Shown: positions 50,578-60,732 of the stretch, piece by piece | Numbering within the stretch: the stretch's first letter is position 1 | Layout: each line of letters opens with the position of its first letter | Source of the DNA: Alloscardovia sp963543015 | Lineage (GTDB): Bacteria > Actinomycetota > Actinomycetes > Actinomycetales > Bifidobacteriaceae | DNA length: 64,000 nucleotides | Reading direction: 5' to 3' | Assembly: GCA_963543015.1 (NCBI GenBank) | Contig: CAUTYZ010000004.1 | Location: 62,001 to 126,000 of the forward strand | Notes under the pieces: generated by a model | The model's database searches: none | Seen by the model: only the letters and a program-made list of their open reading frames with translations | Told to the model about the DNA's origin: nothing | Made by a program: the position numbers and the translations under genes

Positions 50578-50633
50578 TGATATTCCTTTCTTTTGTAAAG
50601 CAACGAAGTCTTCCACGACCTCAGCATCACTCA

Positions 50634-51326
50634 TTAATGCTGGCCGTATACGTTTTGATAGCGGTCGTTCAAAGCCTCAATGTCTTCTTGAGGGATAGGG
50701 ATAATTCCGCCCAGCATCTGAGCTGCCCACATGGTGTGCGCCACCTCTTCTGTCATAGCAGCAGCTTTGACAGCGTCTTCTGCATCCTTTCCGATAGTGA
50801 AAGGTCCATGATTTTGCATAAGCACTGCAGGCGAGTGAGGATACTTCTTCAAAGTTTCCACCACGCCTTCACCGATAGCTTCCGAGCCGATCAAACGGAA
50901 TGGACCTACAGGCACTTCCCCACCAAATTCATCGCCCATCATAGTCAACGCGCATGGGATATTTTTCCCCGTTGCTGCCCATGCTGTCGCATATGTGGAA
51001 TGCGTATGAACGACACCATACACATCTGGCATGTGTCGATAAATATAGCAATGAGAAGCAGTATCCGACGATGGAGATGCCGTACCATCCACTACATTTC
51101 CATCCAAATCACACACGACCATACTTGCTGGCGTAAGGTATTCGTAACGCAGTCCAGATGGCTTAATGACCATAAGATCTGCGGTCTTCAAACGCTGCGA
51201 GACATTGCCTGCTGTCCACACAACGAGATTCCACTTAAGCAATTGATCATGAAGACGTGCGACCGTTTCGCGTACTTGCTTGACTTCTGCGCGTGTTTCT
51301 TCTGAGTAATCTGCCAATGTTGTCAT
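50634..51326 (-). CDS. araD: L-ribulose-5-phosphate 4-epimerase
   Basis: Epimerises L-ribulose 5-phosphate to D-xylulose 5-phosphate, which enters the bifid (phosphoketolase) pathway. The 230-residue protein has the class II aldolase fold with GNVSQR, KPSGLRYEYLTP, the zinc ligands in VVHTHSTYATAWA and QNHGPFTIG. GGGGAGG precedes the ATG. It lies between araB and araA. Confidence 0.96.
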   Translation of the reverse strand: MTTLADYSEETRAEVKQVRETVARLHDQLLKWNLVVWTAGNVSQRLKTADLMVIKPSGLRYEYLTPASMVVCDLDGNVVDGTASPSSDTASHCYIYRHMPDVYGVVHTHSTYATAWAATGKNIPCALTMMGDEFGGEVPVGPFRLIGSEAIGEGVVETLKKYPHSPAVLMQNHGPFTIGKDAEDAVKAAAMTEEVAHTMWAAQMLGGIIPIPQEDIEALNDRYQNVYGQH

Positions 51327-51356
51327 CGTGACCTCCCCATACGGGTGTATGAAATA

Positions 51357-52979
51357 TTATTTATCGTTAATATCGATAGAGCGGATTGCTGCTTTCTCAA
51401 TTTCCACACTCTGATTAAAACGAGCAAAGAAATCGTTAAAGCCGTGAACATCTTCTTCCTGTGGATATTCCACAGTATAAGTCGAGTGAGAGAAGACCTG
51501 TGTCTGCAAGAATTCGTCCAGGGACATCTCAGCACTGCGCATGTACCTCGCAAGTACCGCCATACCCCACGCTCCGCCTTCTGCAGCTGTGTCCATCACG
51601 CGAATCGGCGCGTTAAAAGCTGCTGCAAGGATGCGTTGGGCAACGACAGGAGTTGCAAAAATTCCTCCATGACCCACCAGCGAGTCAATCTGGACGCCCT
51701 CATCATGTGTGAGGACATGCATGCCGACAGTAACCGGCGCAAACGCAGAGAAGAGCTGCGCACGCATAAAATTGCCCAAACTCATTGTAGACTGAGGACC
51801 GCGAGCAAAGACTGGACGCCCCTGCTCAAGCCCCATAAGGAATTCTCCTGAGTAGAAGCAGTAATTGAGCAGGCCGCCTGCATGAGCATCAGTATCGTCT
51901 GCAAGAGCTGCATTAAACAGCGCTGCAAAGAGCTGAGCATCTGTAAGTTCCATACCTGTAGCGTGTGCGAATTGCCTAAACAACCCCACCCACGCGTTGA
52001 GATCCTTGGTGAAATTATTCGCATGAGACATACCTACTAAATCACCGGCTGGAGTAGTTACGATGTCAATTTCCGGATGAGGGTGAGATAATTTCTTCTC
52101 CAGCACGACCATAGCAAAAATGGACGTTCCAGCAGACACATTTCCCGTACGAACGCGTACAGAATTCGTCGCCACCATGCCCGTTCCCGCATCACCTTCC
52201 GGTGGAGCAACGACACTTCCTGCTTGCAATGTACCCGTTGGATCGAGAAGTAACGCTCCCTCAGCGCTCACAGTACCCGCTGACTGTCCTGCCACGCGAA
52301 TTGCAGGAAGAATCTCGCGAAGATTCCATGGCTGAGATGCTATTACCGGAAGCGCCTCACACACAGACAGCATCGTCTCGTCATAATTATGGGTCGGCGG
52401 ATCCACAGGGAACATTCCTGAAGCATCTCCGATACCCAGTACTTTCTCGCCTGTCAATTTCCAATGAACATATCCTGCCAAGGTCGTGATAAAACTCACT
52501 GACGGCACGTGCTCTTCCTGATCAAGAGCCGCCTGATACAGATGCGCAATCGACCAGCGCTCAGGAATATTGAAGTCTAACGCCTTCGAGAGCTCTTCAT
52601 GAGCACGATGAGTATTCGTATTTTGCCATGTGCGGAATGGAACGAGCACATTGCCCTCGCTATCAAAGGCCAGATACCCGTGCATCATAGCAGAAAAACC
52701 CATCTGTCCAATTGTGGTGAGCTCGACACCATACGACTGGCGTACAGACTGAGCAAGCTGCGCAAACGCATCCTGAATGCCGCTCCACACTTCATCAAGC
52801 CCGTACGTCCACAATCCATGGTCCACATGACTTTCCCACGAATGGCTACTTTGAGCTATGGTTGTGCACGTATCATCGATAAGAACTGCTTTTATGCGAG
52901 TCGAACCTAGCTCAATGCCCAAAGATGTGCGACCATCACTAATCGCTTGTGCCACTCGTGCCATCTCATCCATGCTCAT
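51357..52979 (-). CDS. araB: ribulokinase-type FGGY kinase
   Basis: Phosphorylates L-ribulose with ATP. The 540-residue protein belongs to the FGGY family: SLGIELGSTRIKAVLID (phosphate loop), GQMGFSAMMHGYLAF, and the C-terminal VGHGGIFATPVVAQRILAAAF and ATP-site AAEGGAWGMAVLA. It opens the araBDA operon, downstream of a LacI-type operator. GGAG lies before the ATG. Confidence 0.93.
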   Translation of the reverse strand: MSMDEMARVAQAISDGRTSLGIELGSTRIKAVLIDDTCTTIAQSSHSWESHVDHGLWTYGLDEVWSGIQDAFAQLAQSVRQSYGVELTTIGQMGFSAMMHGYLAFDSEGNVLVPFRTWQNTNTHRAHEELSKALDFNIPERWSIAHLYQAALDQEEHVPSVSFITTLAGYVHWKLTGEKVLGIGDASGMFPVDPPTHNYDETMLSVCEALPVIASQPWNLREILPAIRVAGQSAGTVSAEGALLLDPTGTLQAGSVVAPPEGDAGTGMVATNSVRVRTGNVSAGTSIFAMVVLEKKLSHPHPEIDIVTTPAGDLVGMSHANNFTKDLNAWVGLFRQFAHATGMELTDAQLFAALFNAALADDTDAHAGGLLNYCFYSGEFLMGLEQGRPVFARGPQSTMSLGNFMRAQLFSAFAPVTVGMHVLTHDEGVQIDSLVGHGGIFATPVVAQRILAAAFNAPIRVMDTAAEGGAWGMAVLARYMRSAEMSLDEFLQTQVFSHSTYTVEYPQEEDVHGFNDFFARFNQSVEIEKAAIRSIDINDK

Positions 52980-53071
52980 AATTCACTCCGTCGTGTGCTG
53001 AAAATCGTGGAAAGTTGTACGTCCGCATATTTCTGCACAATTTTGCTCTTCGTCATACTTTACTTACTTTA

Positions 53072-53085
53072 TGTGAACGTTCACA
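53072..53085. promoter_or_regulatory. LacI-type operator before araB
   Basis: The perfect 14-bp palindrome TGTGAACGTTCACA has the central CG and symmetry of LacI-family operators. It stands 93 bp upstream of the araB ATG, between araB and the LacI-type regulator gene, which probably binds it. Confidence 0.8.
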
Positions 53086-53129
53086 CTTTGCTGATAGCAA
53101 TTATACTCTTCTCATATACTCAAATCAAA

Positions 53130-54254
53130 TTAGTGAAGAACTAACGATTCTCGGGCAACGATAGCTGGCTGGACCATGTACATATTGCCCTTGCAGAAAG
53201 CTTTGTCAAGCGCAGTACCGTCTAAAGCTTCAGCTGCTTTGCTATGAGATACCGACTCATGCAGTGGCTCATACTGCAAAACATCAAGAACGACCTGCAT
53301 CGCCACTGATCCCACCGTACGATAATTCGGATTAATCGTACTCAAAGCAGGCATCAAGCTATCGACACCAGGCATGTCATCATATCCGATAACCTTCACA
53401 TCCTGCGGGATATGCACTCCCTTTTCATGCAGTGCACGATATGCGCCAATGGCAAGCAAATCATTCGCTGCCCATACGGCATACCCGTGTGATTCAGACT
53501 CAGCAATAGTTTCGAGAAGCTCTCGCGTGCGCTCATACCCTGCAACGCTTCCCCAGTCATCCATTGCTACGACATCGCATGGCAATCCACATGTGTCACA
53601 TGCGACCATACACGCCTTTTGACGGGTGTATGCATCACGCCATTGCTGAGGACCGCTGAGATAATACACACGAGACACATGCTGTTGAGCTAGGGCTTGA
53701 GCTATCTGTTCACTCACGCGATACGGATCAATGGACACGAATTTGACCGTGCTATCATCATACTCACGCGATTCCAGACTCTGCATGCCTTCAGGAGCCG
53801 TAATGATAATTCGCGGAACTTTTCCATGCGCTTCGACAGCAAGCGTCACCATAGCTTCTGTAGGAGCAACGATAACCATTGCTTCCACACCAAGCTGAAT
53901 AAAATTATCTTCAATCTGCTGAAAATCTCGGGAATGTAGTTCAGTCTCGTCGACAGTGGCGAGGGTAATGAACAAACCATAATCTCGCGCAATTGTTTCG
54001 ATAGCCGCAAGAGTCAACAGTGGCCCTGCATAATGTGTTTGAGAAGCAATCACGCCAATCATGCGCGTTTTTTGATTCTTTAACGTTTGAGCTGACAAGG
54101 ATGGATGATAATCCAGCTGATCAATAACCTCTCGAACACGTTTGCGGGTACTTTCCCGCACAGAAGGCGAATTATTAATAACTCGCGACACTGTCTGATA
54201 CGACACACCAGCAGCGTGCGCCACATCGACAATCGAAACCTTCTTCTTATCCAT
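53130..54254 (-). CDS. LacI-family regulator of arabinose genes
   Basis: A 374-residue repressor: HTH VSIVDVAHAAGVSYQTVSRVINNS, hinge helix SLSAQTLKNQKT and a periplasmic-binding-protein-like sensor domain (MIGVIASQTHYAGPLL ... ANDLLAIGAYRAL). Adjacent to araBDA in the same direction, it likely senses arabinose or a derivative. In its own upstream region the half-site GTACGC occurs twice (about 54266 and 54287), perhaps for autoregulation. Confidence 0.9.
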   Translation of the reverse strand: MDKKKVSIVDVAHAAGVSYQTVSRVINNSPSVRESTRKRVREVIDQLDYHPSLSAQTLKNQKTRMIGVIASQTHYAGPLLTLAAIETIARDYGLFITLATVDETELHSRDFQQIEDNFIQLGVEAMVIVAPTEAMVTLAVEAHGKVPRIIITAPEGMQSLESREYDDSTVKFVSIDPYRVSEQIAQALAQQHVSRVYYLSGPQQWRDAYTRQKACMVACDTCGLPCDVVAMDDWGSVAGYERTRELLETIAESESHGYAVWAANDLLAIGAYRALHEKGVHIPQDVKVIGYDDMPGVDSLMPALSTINPNYRTVGSVAMQVVLDVLQYEPLHESVSHSKAAEALDGTALDKAFCKGNMYMVQPAIVARESLVLH

Positions 54255-54422
54255 AATATACAGCGTACTACATATTGCGATAAGCGTACAACGTGGCAGA
54301 AGTAAGTGTTTGTGCGACCTTCATCACATTGTATGCCTATTCATCGCACTGCATAACGCGGCTTTATAACCGCACGTCTTGTGACTTCTTTATGAGTCTG
54401 TATTACTCGTTATCCGCGCACT

Positions 54423-55127
54423 TTACACCAATTTCCAGCTCACACGATGATACAGCGTAGGACCCAGCTGAGCAATTGCTTCACGGTGCTGCTGAGAACC
54501 GTAGCCCTTATTTTTCTCCCAGCCGTATGCTTCCCATTGAGGGTTTTCCTGAGCAAGACGTGTCACGTCATTATCTCGAGACACTTTTGCATACACCGAT
54601 GCGCCAGCAACGCTCGCGCATTTCTGGTCGCCCTTCACGAGGCAATGCACTCGTGGAATAAGCGGGATATCAGGTGCTTGGAATGTTCCTATTGCTGGAG
54701 AAATATAATCATGTGGCCCATCAAGAATGACTGCCACTTTGCTGCGAGGAGTGAAATTCTCTGTATCGGATGCGATGAGTGCTTTTTCCACAGCATCAAT
54801 CGCTCGTAATGCAGCAAGACCAAGGCTGTAACTTATCCCCCACTCATCGATTTCCGAATTGGTGCTCTGCCCAAGAGCTACCGCATCAGCCCATTCCTTG
54901 ATAGGTTCGACAAGACTTTCCCTCTTACGTGGTGTCAGAAGTTTCGAATCTTTCAACCCTTCTGGGATGGTACCGCTACCGATATGGTCAGCACGAAAAG
55001 CCGCCGCTCCGAGAACGACCGGACCAGCCAAGCATCCGCGCCCCACTTCATCAAGCCCGATAATCCAATCCGCACCTTGCTGCACGATATCGTTTTCGAG
55101 TTCCCATGTCGGCACAACTCCTGCCAT
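54423..55127 (-). CDS. rnhB: ribonuclease HII
   Basis: Removes ribonucleotides and RNA primers from DNA-RNA hybrids. The 234-residue protein has the catalytic IIGLDEVGRGCLAGPVV (Asp-Glu), LKDSKLLTPRKRE, VILDGPHDY (third Asp), and ASVAGASVYAKVSRD. Its start overlaps the lepB stop by one base, so both form an operon. Confidence 0.96.
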   Translation of the reverse strand: MAGVVPTWELENDIVQQGADWIIGLDEVGRGCLAGPVVLGAAAFRADHIGSGTIPEGLKDSKLLTPRKRESLVEPIKEWADAVALGQSTNSEIDEWGISYSLGLAALRAIDAVEKALIASDTENFTPRSKVAVILDGPHDYISPAIGTFQAPDIPLIPRVHCLVKGDQKCASVAGASVYAKVSRDNDVTRLAQENPQWEAYGWEKNKGYGSQQHREAIAQLGPTLYHRVSWKLV

Positions 55128-55825
55128 TACAAGCCCACGCTTTCAAAAGTTGCACGTCCAGAGTTGAGCAATGTCCAATGAGATGACGGCCAGAATACCG
55201 CCAATCCCACACCGGTAACTGATGTTATTCGAATGCATCCTGAATTTCCATCATCCAAATGGAAGCGTGAATCCGCTGAATTTGCTCGATTATCTCCGAG
55301 CACAAAAATACTATCTTGCGGAACGGTCACAGAGAAGGCTTGCTGTGACGGCTGAACTCCTGGTTTAAGATATGCGCTCTCGTCAATCGCTATGCCGTTG
55401 ACAGTAATGGGAGCTCCATTGCCTTCACTGGCGACGACATCACCCGGAAGACCGATAAGCCTTTTCACGAGATGTTCATTGCCATTGTTATAGCCAAAAC
55501 CATGTGTCGATTGTGCCGCACTTTCGATATCTTGAGCAGATAACCAATGCGATTCATCGGAAAAGACTACGACGTCACCGCGCTTGAGTGTATTCTCGCT
55601 AATATTCACATTTAGCGTGACGATTTGATCGCCGACCATCAAAGTATTTTCCATAGAGCTTGACGGAATGATAAACAGCCCAAATACTAAGAATCGCAGC
55701 ACAAGAACGATGACCATAGGCAAGACAAAATACAGGAGGGTATCCAGCAAACCAAGCATGCGCTGGCTGCGACGCGATCGCACAAAATTTCCGGAAGAAT
55801 GGCGTGGAAGATTAGTATCGCTCAT
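55127..55825 (-). CDS. lepB: signal peptidase I
   Basis: Membrane serine protease that cleaves signal peptides of exported proteins. The 232-residue protein has one N-terminal TM helix (LLYFVLPMVIVLVLRFLVF), the catalytic Ser in IPSSSMENTL, the catalytic Lys in HLVKRLIGLPGD, and FVLGDNRANSADSR. It precedes rnhB. Confidence 0.95.
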   Translation of the reverse strand: MSDTNLPRHSSGNFVRSRRSQRMLGLLDTLLYFVLPMVIVLVLRFLVFGLFIIPSSSMENTLMVGDQIVTLNVNISENTLKRGDVVVFSDESHWLSAQDIESAAQSTHGFGYNNGNEHLVKRLIGLPGDVVASEGNGAPITVNGIAIDESAYLKPGVQPSQQAFSVTVPQDSIFVLGDNRANSADSRFHLDDGNSGCIRITSVTGVGLAVFWPSSHWTLLNSGRATFESVGL

Positions 55826-56255
55826 GATGCACCAGCTCTCGTCCTATACCCGTTCTGTGCACGCGATATCTCGAATAATACCGTGCGCAGTATGTCTCAT
55901 TCAGTATGTCTGTTTCTGTCATGAAGAGTATGTCCGAGAATGAATGACTGCCCCGCGTTCCCGCGTCTCTCCGCGGATTTCTACGCGGCCATATGCTCGT
56001 GGATACTTCTCACTTCTTTATGTTTATTGAGTAATTTTCTATGTCAATTGTAATGCGTTTTCCTAGTTTATCGAATGCACCATGTGCAAACCTTGCGAAA
56101 GCTGTACGAAAACTATACGAAAACTCTATGAAAAGCCAAGTTCGCGATAGACGAGGAACCATAGACGAGGAATCAGAGTAGTCGCAATTCTGCTTACTCA
56201 GCACTAGCACAACAGCCGAAGTGAGCATACGCAGTGAATACCAGAATTAACAGAA
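55826..56255. other. non-coding region between lepB and rplS
   Basis: About 430 bp in which I see no convincing gene, only short frames lacking ribosome sites. It should contain the lepB promoter, which I could not place. Confidence 0.45.
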
Positions 56256-56286
56256 TGCAAAAAGCCCGAGGAATTCCCCGGGCTTT
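56256..56286 (-). terminator. terminator of rplS
   Basis: AAAGCCCGAGGAATTCCCCGGGCTTT is a near-perfect stem (56261-56286) and gives TTTTTGC on the minus strand. It lies 35 bp past the rplS stop. Confidence 0.88.
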
Positions 56287-56320
56287 CCACTACCTCACAT
56301 ACGCGAGGTGTAAGCAAGCA

Positions 56321-56683
56321 TTAGTTTGCAGAGTTGTCGCGACGCTCAGCAATACGAGCAGCCTTACCGCGCAAGTTGCGCAAGTAGTAAAGCTTTGCAC
56401 GACGTACCTTACCCTTACGTACCAATTCGATGGAATCGATAGATGGGGAGTGTACTGGGAAGCGACGTTCTACGCCTACACCGAAGGAAATCTTACGAAC
56501 CATGAAGGTTTCGCGCAAGCCTGCACCCTGGCGAGCGATAACTACACCCTGGAATGCCTGAATACGAGAGTTGTTACCTTCCTGAATCTTTACGTTTACC
56601 TTTACGGTGTCACCAGGACGGAACTCTGGAATAGAGCCTTCAGCCTTGAGCTGCATAGCTTCAAATGCTTCAATAGCGTTCAT
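56321..56683 (-). CDS. rplS: 50S ribosomal protein L19
   Basis: The 120-residue L19 lies at the 30S-50S interface. Conserved stretches are FRPGDTVKVNVKIQEGN, QAFQGVVIARQGAG, TFMVRKISFGVGVERRFP and KVRRAKLYYLRNLRGKAARI. Start 56683 (MNAIEAFE) is preceded by GAGGA; two upstream in-frame ATGs are less likely. Confidence 0.97.
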   Translation of the reverse strand: MNAIEAFEAMQLKAEGSIPEFRPGDTVKVNVKIQEGNNSRIQAFQGVVIARQGAGLRETFMVRKISFGVGVERRFPVHSPSIDSIELVRKGKVRRAKLYYLRNLRGKAARIAERRDNSAN

Positions 56684-56900
56684 GCTAATCCTCATACGCC
56701 GCCACATATCAGCGTCAAGTCAGGGAATCTCACGGATCCAACTGACATCCACAAGATTCCATAAATTTTCTCCGTGAGTTTGCCCACGAAGGAGCCAGTC
56801 TGTCATAATCACCCTGCAGCATAAGTGCAGAACGTATGAACTAGACCTGATGAGTAGCGCATCTATGTGGCAATGCCCTACTCGGCACATACAGTGTTTC

Positions 56901-56979
56901 ATTATACAAGAAGCGCTATAGATTTCTCAATGACCTGTGGTGAAACCTCACTCACAGATGCGCGAAACCTATAGCGCTT
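56901..56979 (-). promoter_or_regulatory. rplS promoter with inverted repeat; ~210-nt leader
   Basis: On the minus strand TTGAGA (56930-56925) and TATAAT (56906-56901) are spaced by 18 nt. The 11-bp arms AAGCGCTATAG (56911-56921) and CTATAGCGCTT (56969-56979) bracket the -35 region, with the inner arm inside the promoter spacer. The expected leader to the rplS ATG is about 210 nt, long enough for regulation. The rest of the 56684-57073 gap shows no gene. Confidence 0.6.
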
Positions 56980-57073
56980 GCATGTATATGCGTTTGTGCA
57001 CGTATATGTACGAGTATTCGTACGCTTTATGCCGCATCAGTATCACTGCTGACAATGGCGCACGGCACGTAGC

Positions 57074-58663
57074 TTACTTGCTTTCGTGATATGACTTCTC
57101 GGTATTCACGGACCATACATTTGACTTGTCTTCGCGACCAGTCTTAATGTTTTCTACAGCTTCCATAGATGTCGCCATAGAGTGATCCTGATTGTTGTAA
57201 TGATGCTGACCATTACGACCTACGCAGTATACGTTGCCCAAAGAATCAACCCAGTTGGTCAATTCATCGATACGATCATACGTATCGAAGTATGCAGGAT
57301 ATGCCTTTGGAACGCGTTCACGATGAGAATCGATAACATCATCCGCACTGTCAATGATACGCATGCGAATCATTTCAGAAATTGCGAACTTGCGTGCTTC
57401 ATCGTCGGTCATATTCCAGAAGTCATCGCCTTCTGCAGTGAAGTATTCCAGACCAATCCACACGGTGTTATCAGGATCTGTCAAGAGATATGGGCTCCAG
57501 TTGTTGAAGATCTGGATACGGCCAACCTTGTAACCAGGATCTTGGACGTAAATCCAGTTATCAGGAACAATTGGAGGATTACCCAAAGTAGGAACGTTCG
57601 TCGTATTTTGTACGCGAAGCTTCTTCACGAGCAAGCCAACAGTAACGAAATCACGGAATGGCAAGCCATGAGCAACTTCGTCTACATTCTCAGGAACGTC
57701 AACGCCGCCTGCTTCGAAAGCATCAATAAGATGGTTCAAAGGCATGGACGAGATGACCTGATCTGCGTTAAGAGTGACAACTGTACCATCTTCTGTGGTG
57801 TAATCCACGCTGGATGCCTTGCCATCTTCTGTATGAATTGCGGTAACCTTCGCACCCTTGATAATCTTTACGCCGCGAGCTTCGCTGTTTTGCGCGACGA
57901 CTTCCCACAGCTGACCTGGGCCAAGCTTTGGATACCAGAACTCTTCAATCAAAGAGGTTTCGACCTTGGAATTTTCAGTCTTATGACCTGGCATGAGCTT
58001 CTTAAATGCGTTGCCCAAAATATTCCAAATATTCAACCCCTTAACACGCTGAGCGCCCCAATCTGCAGAAATTTCAGATGGATGACGTCCCCAGAGCTTT
58101 TCAGTGTAGCCCTCGAAGAACATCGAGTACAGCTTGCGACCGAAACGATTGATATAGAAGTTTTCCAAATTATCTTCAGGAAGCTTATGCACGCATGACC
58201 ACAAATAGCTGAAGCCAGCCTGCATAGTCAAGAAGAAGCCCATTGCCTTGATAGTATTTGGGCTCAGGCTAATTGGGTAATCAAAGAAATGCTGATTCCA
58301 GAAAATACGGGACATACGATGACGCTTCAACATAACGTCATCTGTAGTCTCTGGATCTGGACCGCCAGGTGTCAATTCATGGTGACGACCAAGCTTCTTA
58401 TCATCGTAGGATGGAGCACCTTGAAGTGGGAGAACTTCCTTCCACCAATCCATGATGCGATCGTCCTTAGAGAAGAAACGATGACCACCAATATCCATAC
58501 GATTTCCGTTGTACTTAACTGTACGAGAAATGCCACCAAACTCTTGTGTAGCTTCCAAAACGGTGACATCGTATGCGTCAGAATTATCTTTTACCAGTTC
58601 CCATGCAGCGGTAAGACCAGCAGGGCCACCACCGATAATGACTATAGACTGTTTATCTGCCAC
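57074..58663 (-). CDS. FAD-dependent oxidoreductase / UDP-galactopyranose mutase-like
   Basis: A 529-residue flavoprotein with an N-terminal dinucleotide fold (IVIIGGGPAGLTAAWELV), GGISRTVKYNGNRMDIGGHRFFSK, and a C-terminal FAD part (NVYCVGRNGQHHYNNQDHSM). This pattern is seen in amine-oxidase-like proteins related to UDP-galactopyranose mutase, linked to surface glycans. The exact substrate cannot be deduced. No operon partner is evident. Confidence 0.8.
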   Translation of the reverse strand: MADKQSIVIIGGGPAGLTAAWELVKDNSDAYDVTVLEATQEFGGISRTVKYNGNRMDIGGHRFFSKDDRIMDWWKEVLPLQGAPSYDDKKLGRHHELTPGGPDPETTDDVMLKRHRMSRIFWNQHFFDYPISLSPNTIKAMGFFLTMQAGFSYLWSCVHKLPEDNLENFYINRFGRKLYSMFFEGYTEKLWGRHPSEISADWGAQRVKGLNIWNILGNAFKKLMPGHKTENSKVETSLIEEFWYPKLGPGQLWEVVAQNSEARGVKIIKGAKVTAIHTEDGKASSVDYTTEDGTVVTLNADQVISSMPLNHLIDAFEAGGVDVPENVDEVAHGLPFRDFVTVGLLVKKLRVQNTTNVPTLGNPPIVPDNWIYVQDPGYKVGRIQIFNNWSPYLLTDPDNTVWIGLEYFTAEGDDFWNMTDDEARKFAISEMIRMRIIDSADDVIDSHRERVPKAYPAYFDTYDRIDELTNWVDSLGNVYCVGRNGQHHYNNQDHSMATSMEAVENIKTGREDKSNVWSVNTEKSYHESK

Positions 58664-58946
58664 TAATTCTCCTCTAAAAAGTTGAAATCATTCTAAGAAT
58701 ACTCTTAACCCTACATTTCTTTAAATTTTACACCTCAAGGCGCATTTTTACACGAATCGAGTAAACCCAAACTATTTATGCACGTATGACGCGTATGACG
58801 TATTAGCTGAATTCTGAAAACTGAGTGTTGAGCACTATGTACTCATGCATGCTGTGCCACTTCCAGCCGCCATGCGTTTGCCCAGTTTCTCTACTCTGCT
58901 TCTCTGCCCGGCTTAAGACTTTCCGTTACTGGTTTTAAAGGTCTTC
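58664..58946. other. non-coding gap
   Basis: About 280 bp between the flavoprotein and DUF2469 genes. I see no gene; it should hold the promoter of the flavoprotein gene. Confidence 0.4.
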
Positions 58947-59258
58947 TTAAAGATTGTGCGGGACTTCGATATCTTCTTTTTGCACTTCTTCTACGTTGAC
59001 ATCCTTAAACGTCACGATACGAACATTCTTCACGAAGCGGTTCGGACGATAAACATCCCACACCCATGCATCTGTCAATTGAACATCAAAATAGACATCC
59101 TGACCTGCTTGGCGCACGTTGAAATCGACGCGATTGGCGAGATAAAAACGCCGTTCAGTTTCGATAACGTACGTAAAAAGCTTAATAACATCGCGATATT
59201 CTCGATACAGCGCAAGCTCAGCATCGGTTTCATAATTATCGAGATCTTCTGCGCTCAT
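58947..59258 (-). CDS. DUF2469 protein
   Basis: A 103-residue protein strongly resembling the actinobacterial DUF2469 family: MSAEDLDNYETDAELALYREYRD, VETERRFYLAN and DAWVWDVYRPNRFVKNVRI. The family is usually encoded next to rnhB; here it is a few kb away. Function unknown. Confidence 0.9.
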   Translation of the reverse strand: MSAEDLDNYETDAELALYREYRDVIKLFTYVIETERRFYLANRVDFNVRQAGQDVYFDVQLTDAWVWDVYRPNRFVKNVRIVTFKDVNVEEVQKEDIEVPHNL

Positions 59259-59398
59259 GACTGTCTCCTCTTGATTACTTTATCGTCGTACGTTGTCTGT
59301 TTACTATTTCTTTTTACTATTTCTCGCGCGCTATCTCACACACGCTATAGACCTGCTATACCTGTGAGCGGCACGCGCAATTGCCTACGTCAGCTGGG

Positions 59399-60586
59399 TT
59401 AGTTACGCGTACGTCCCGTTCCCAGCTTTCGCCACCATGGAAGTTCTGTCTTTTGAGTACTTAATTCGTCATCGTGCTCATCACGTTCCGCTAATTTTTC
59501 GCGGTGCTGCGATGTCACGGATCCTGCAGAACGCTGCGTTCGAGGGGATGCCGAATTATCGTCAGTAGTAGAATTCAATTCCTGATTATCCTTCGATGTG
59601 GAGAGTGAGGCATCTGCCAATTCAGCGGTATCGGCATTATCTACAGATTCTGTCTCACCATGAGCTTGAGTTGTCACCGATTGTGCAACGATGCTCGATT
59701 CCATTTCATCCGCAGTCACTACAAGATCATGTTCCTGATCGGTAACGCGTTTGCGTAATTCCATCGTATGTTCATGCTGTGCAAGCGCTTCACGCACACC
59801 AGGATTATCCATAATGGCATGCAAACCAAAAGCTTCCAACGAGCGAATAGGATCATACTCATCGACGAGCATGTCATACACGTGAACGTCGTTATATCGA
59901 TTCTCGACTGAATCCCACAAGCTATCACGCGATACGCCTGTCTCGATAAATCCTAATGACTGGTAGACAGCCTGCGAGCGAGTATTTGTCGAAGGCACGC
60001 TTACCCAAATACGATGCAACCCCAATCCTGCAGGCTGAGGCGCGAAACCATAGGTCATAACGCGTGGCATCGCATCACGGGTATACCCACGACCGCGATA
60101 GTTCTCGCCAAGAATGACTTGAATGCGCGCTGAGGATGCCCATGCATCAATGTCGACAAGAAAAGCCATACCAATGAGTTCTTCAGAGGCGTGGTTATCA
60201 GTGTGACTATCCGTATGACCGTCTGCATGTTCAGTATTTATATCTTCTGGAAGAGTGTCGATTTTTGCACGATCATCATTTGCTACGACAATGGACCATG
60301 CCATAACACCACGCGCTTCTGCGTCTTGCAAGCCTTCTTCTTGAGTACGAATGCCCCTTTGCCAGCGCATGGAACGCTGAACCCACGAGCGAACAATTGC
60401 ACGTTCAGCTTGAGCAGTTTTGCCCACAAGGTCTACGGCATGAGAAAAGGCTCCAATTTTTTCCATAACAGCGAAATCATCCCATTGTGCTGCTCGCAAT
60501 GTCACCATTTCCCCGAGAATTTCTGGTATATCGATGCTTTCAGCAAGCGTACGGTTGTGGTCACTTGTCGTGATGGTCTCCTGCAT
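59399..60586 (-). CDS. GNAT acetyltransferase (RimJ/RimL-like) with disordered tail
   Basis: A 395-residue protein. The N-terminal ~215 residues form a GNAT acetyltransferase: VTLRAAQWDDFAVME, ILGENYRGRGYTRDAMPRV (acetyl-CoA loop), HRIWVSVPSTNTRSQAVYQSLGF. The remaining ~150 residues are low complexity and acidic (Ser/Thr/Asp/Glu), ending in a basic WWRKLGTGRTRN. The substrate may be a ribosomal or other protein N-terminus; not determinable. Confidence 0.86.
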   Translation of the reverse strand: MQETITTSDHNRTLAESIDIPEILGEMVTLRAAQWDDFAVMEKIGAFSHAVDLVGKTAQAERAIVRSWVQRSMRWQRGIRTQEEGLQDAEARGVMAWSIVVANDDRAKIDTLPEDINTEHADGHTDSHTDNHASEELIGMAFLVDIDAWASSARIQVILGENYRGRGYTRDAMPRVMTYGFAPQPAGLGLHRIWVSVPSTNTRSQAVYQSLGFIETGVSRDSLWDSVENRYNDVHVYDMLVDEYDPIRSLEAFGLHAIMDNPGVREALAQHEHTMELRKRVTDQEHDLVVTADEMESSIVAQSVTTQAHGETESVDNADTAELADASLSTSKDNQELNSTTDDNSASPRTQRSAGSVTSQHREKLAERDEHDDELSTQKTELPWWRKLGTGRTRN

Positions 60587-60661
60587 TGGATGCCTTCCAT
60601 TTTTTAACGTCGAAACGAATATGTCTCAACGTAGGTACTGTGTTATGTCCTGAGAATAAGC

Positions 60662-60699
60662 ATACTCGCATGACCACTAAGACGTGCTCATGCGAGTAT
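60662..60699 (-). terminator. hairpin after gatB
   Basis: A perfect 12-bp stem (60662-60673 with 60688-60699) and 14-nt loop lie about 35 bp past the gatB stop. There is no strong U-run, so it may act in a factor-dependent way or stabilise the mRNA end. Confidence 0.5.
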
Positions 60700-60732
60700 A
60701 TATGCTTGTTACACGGTGTGAATATCGCTAAA

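Noticed and set aside
55826..56255. Small frames between lepB and rplS
   Set aside because: No ribosome site, no recognisable features and atypical composition for a protein.
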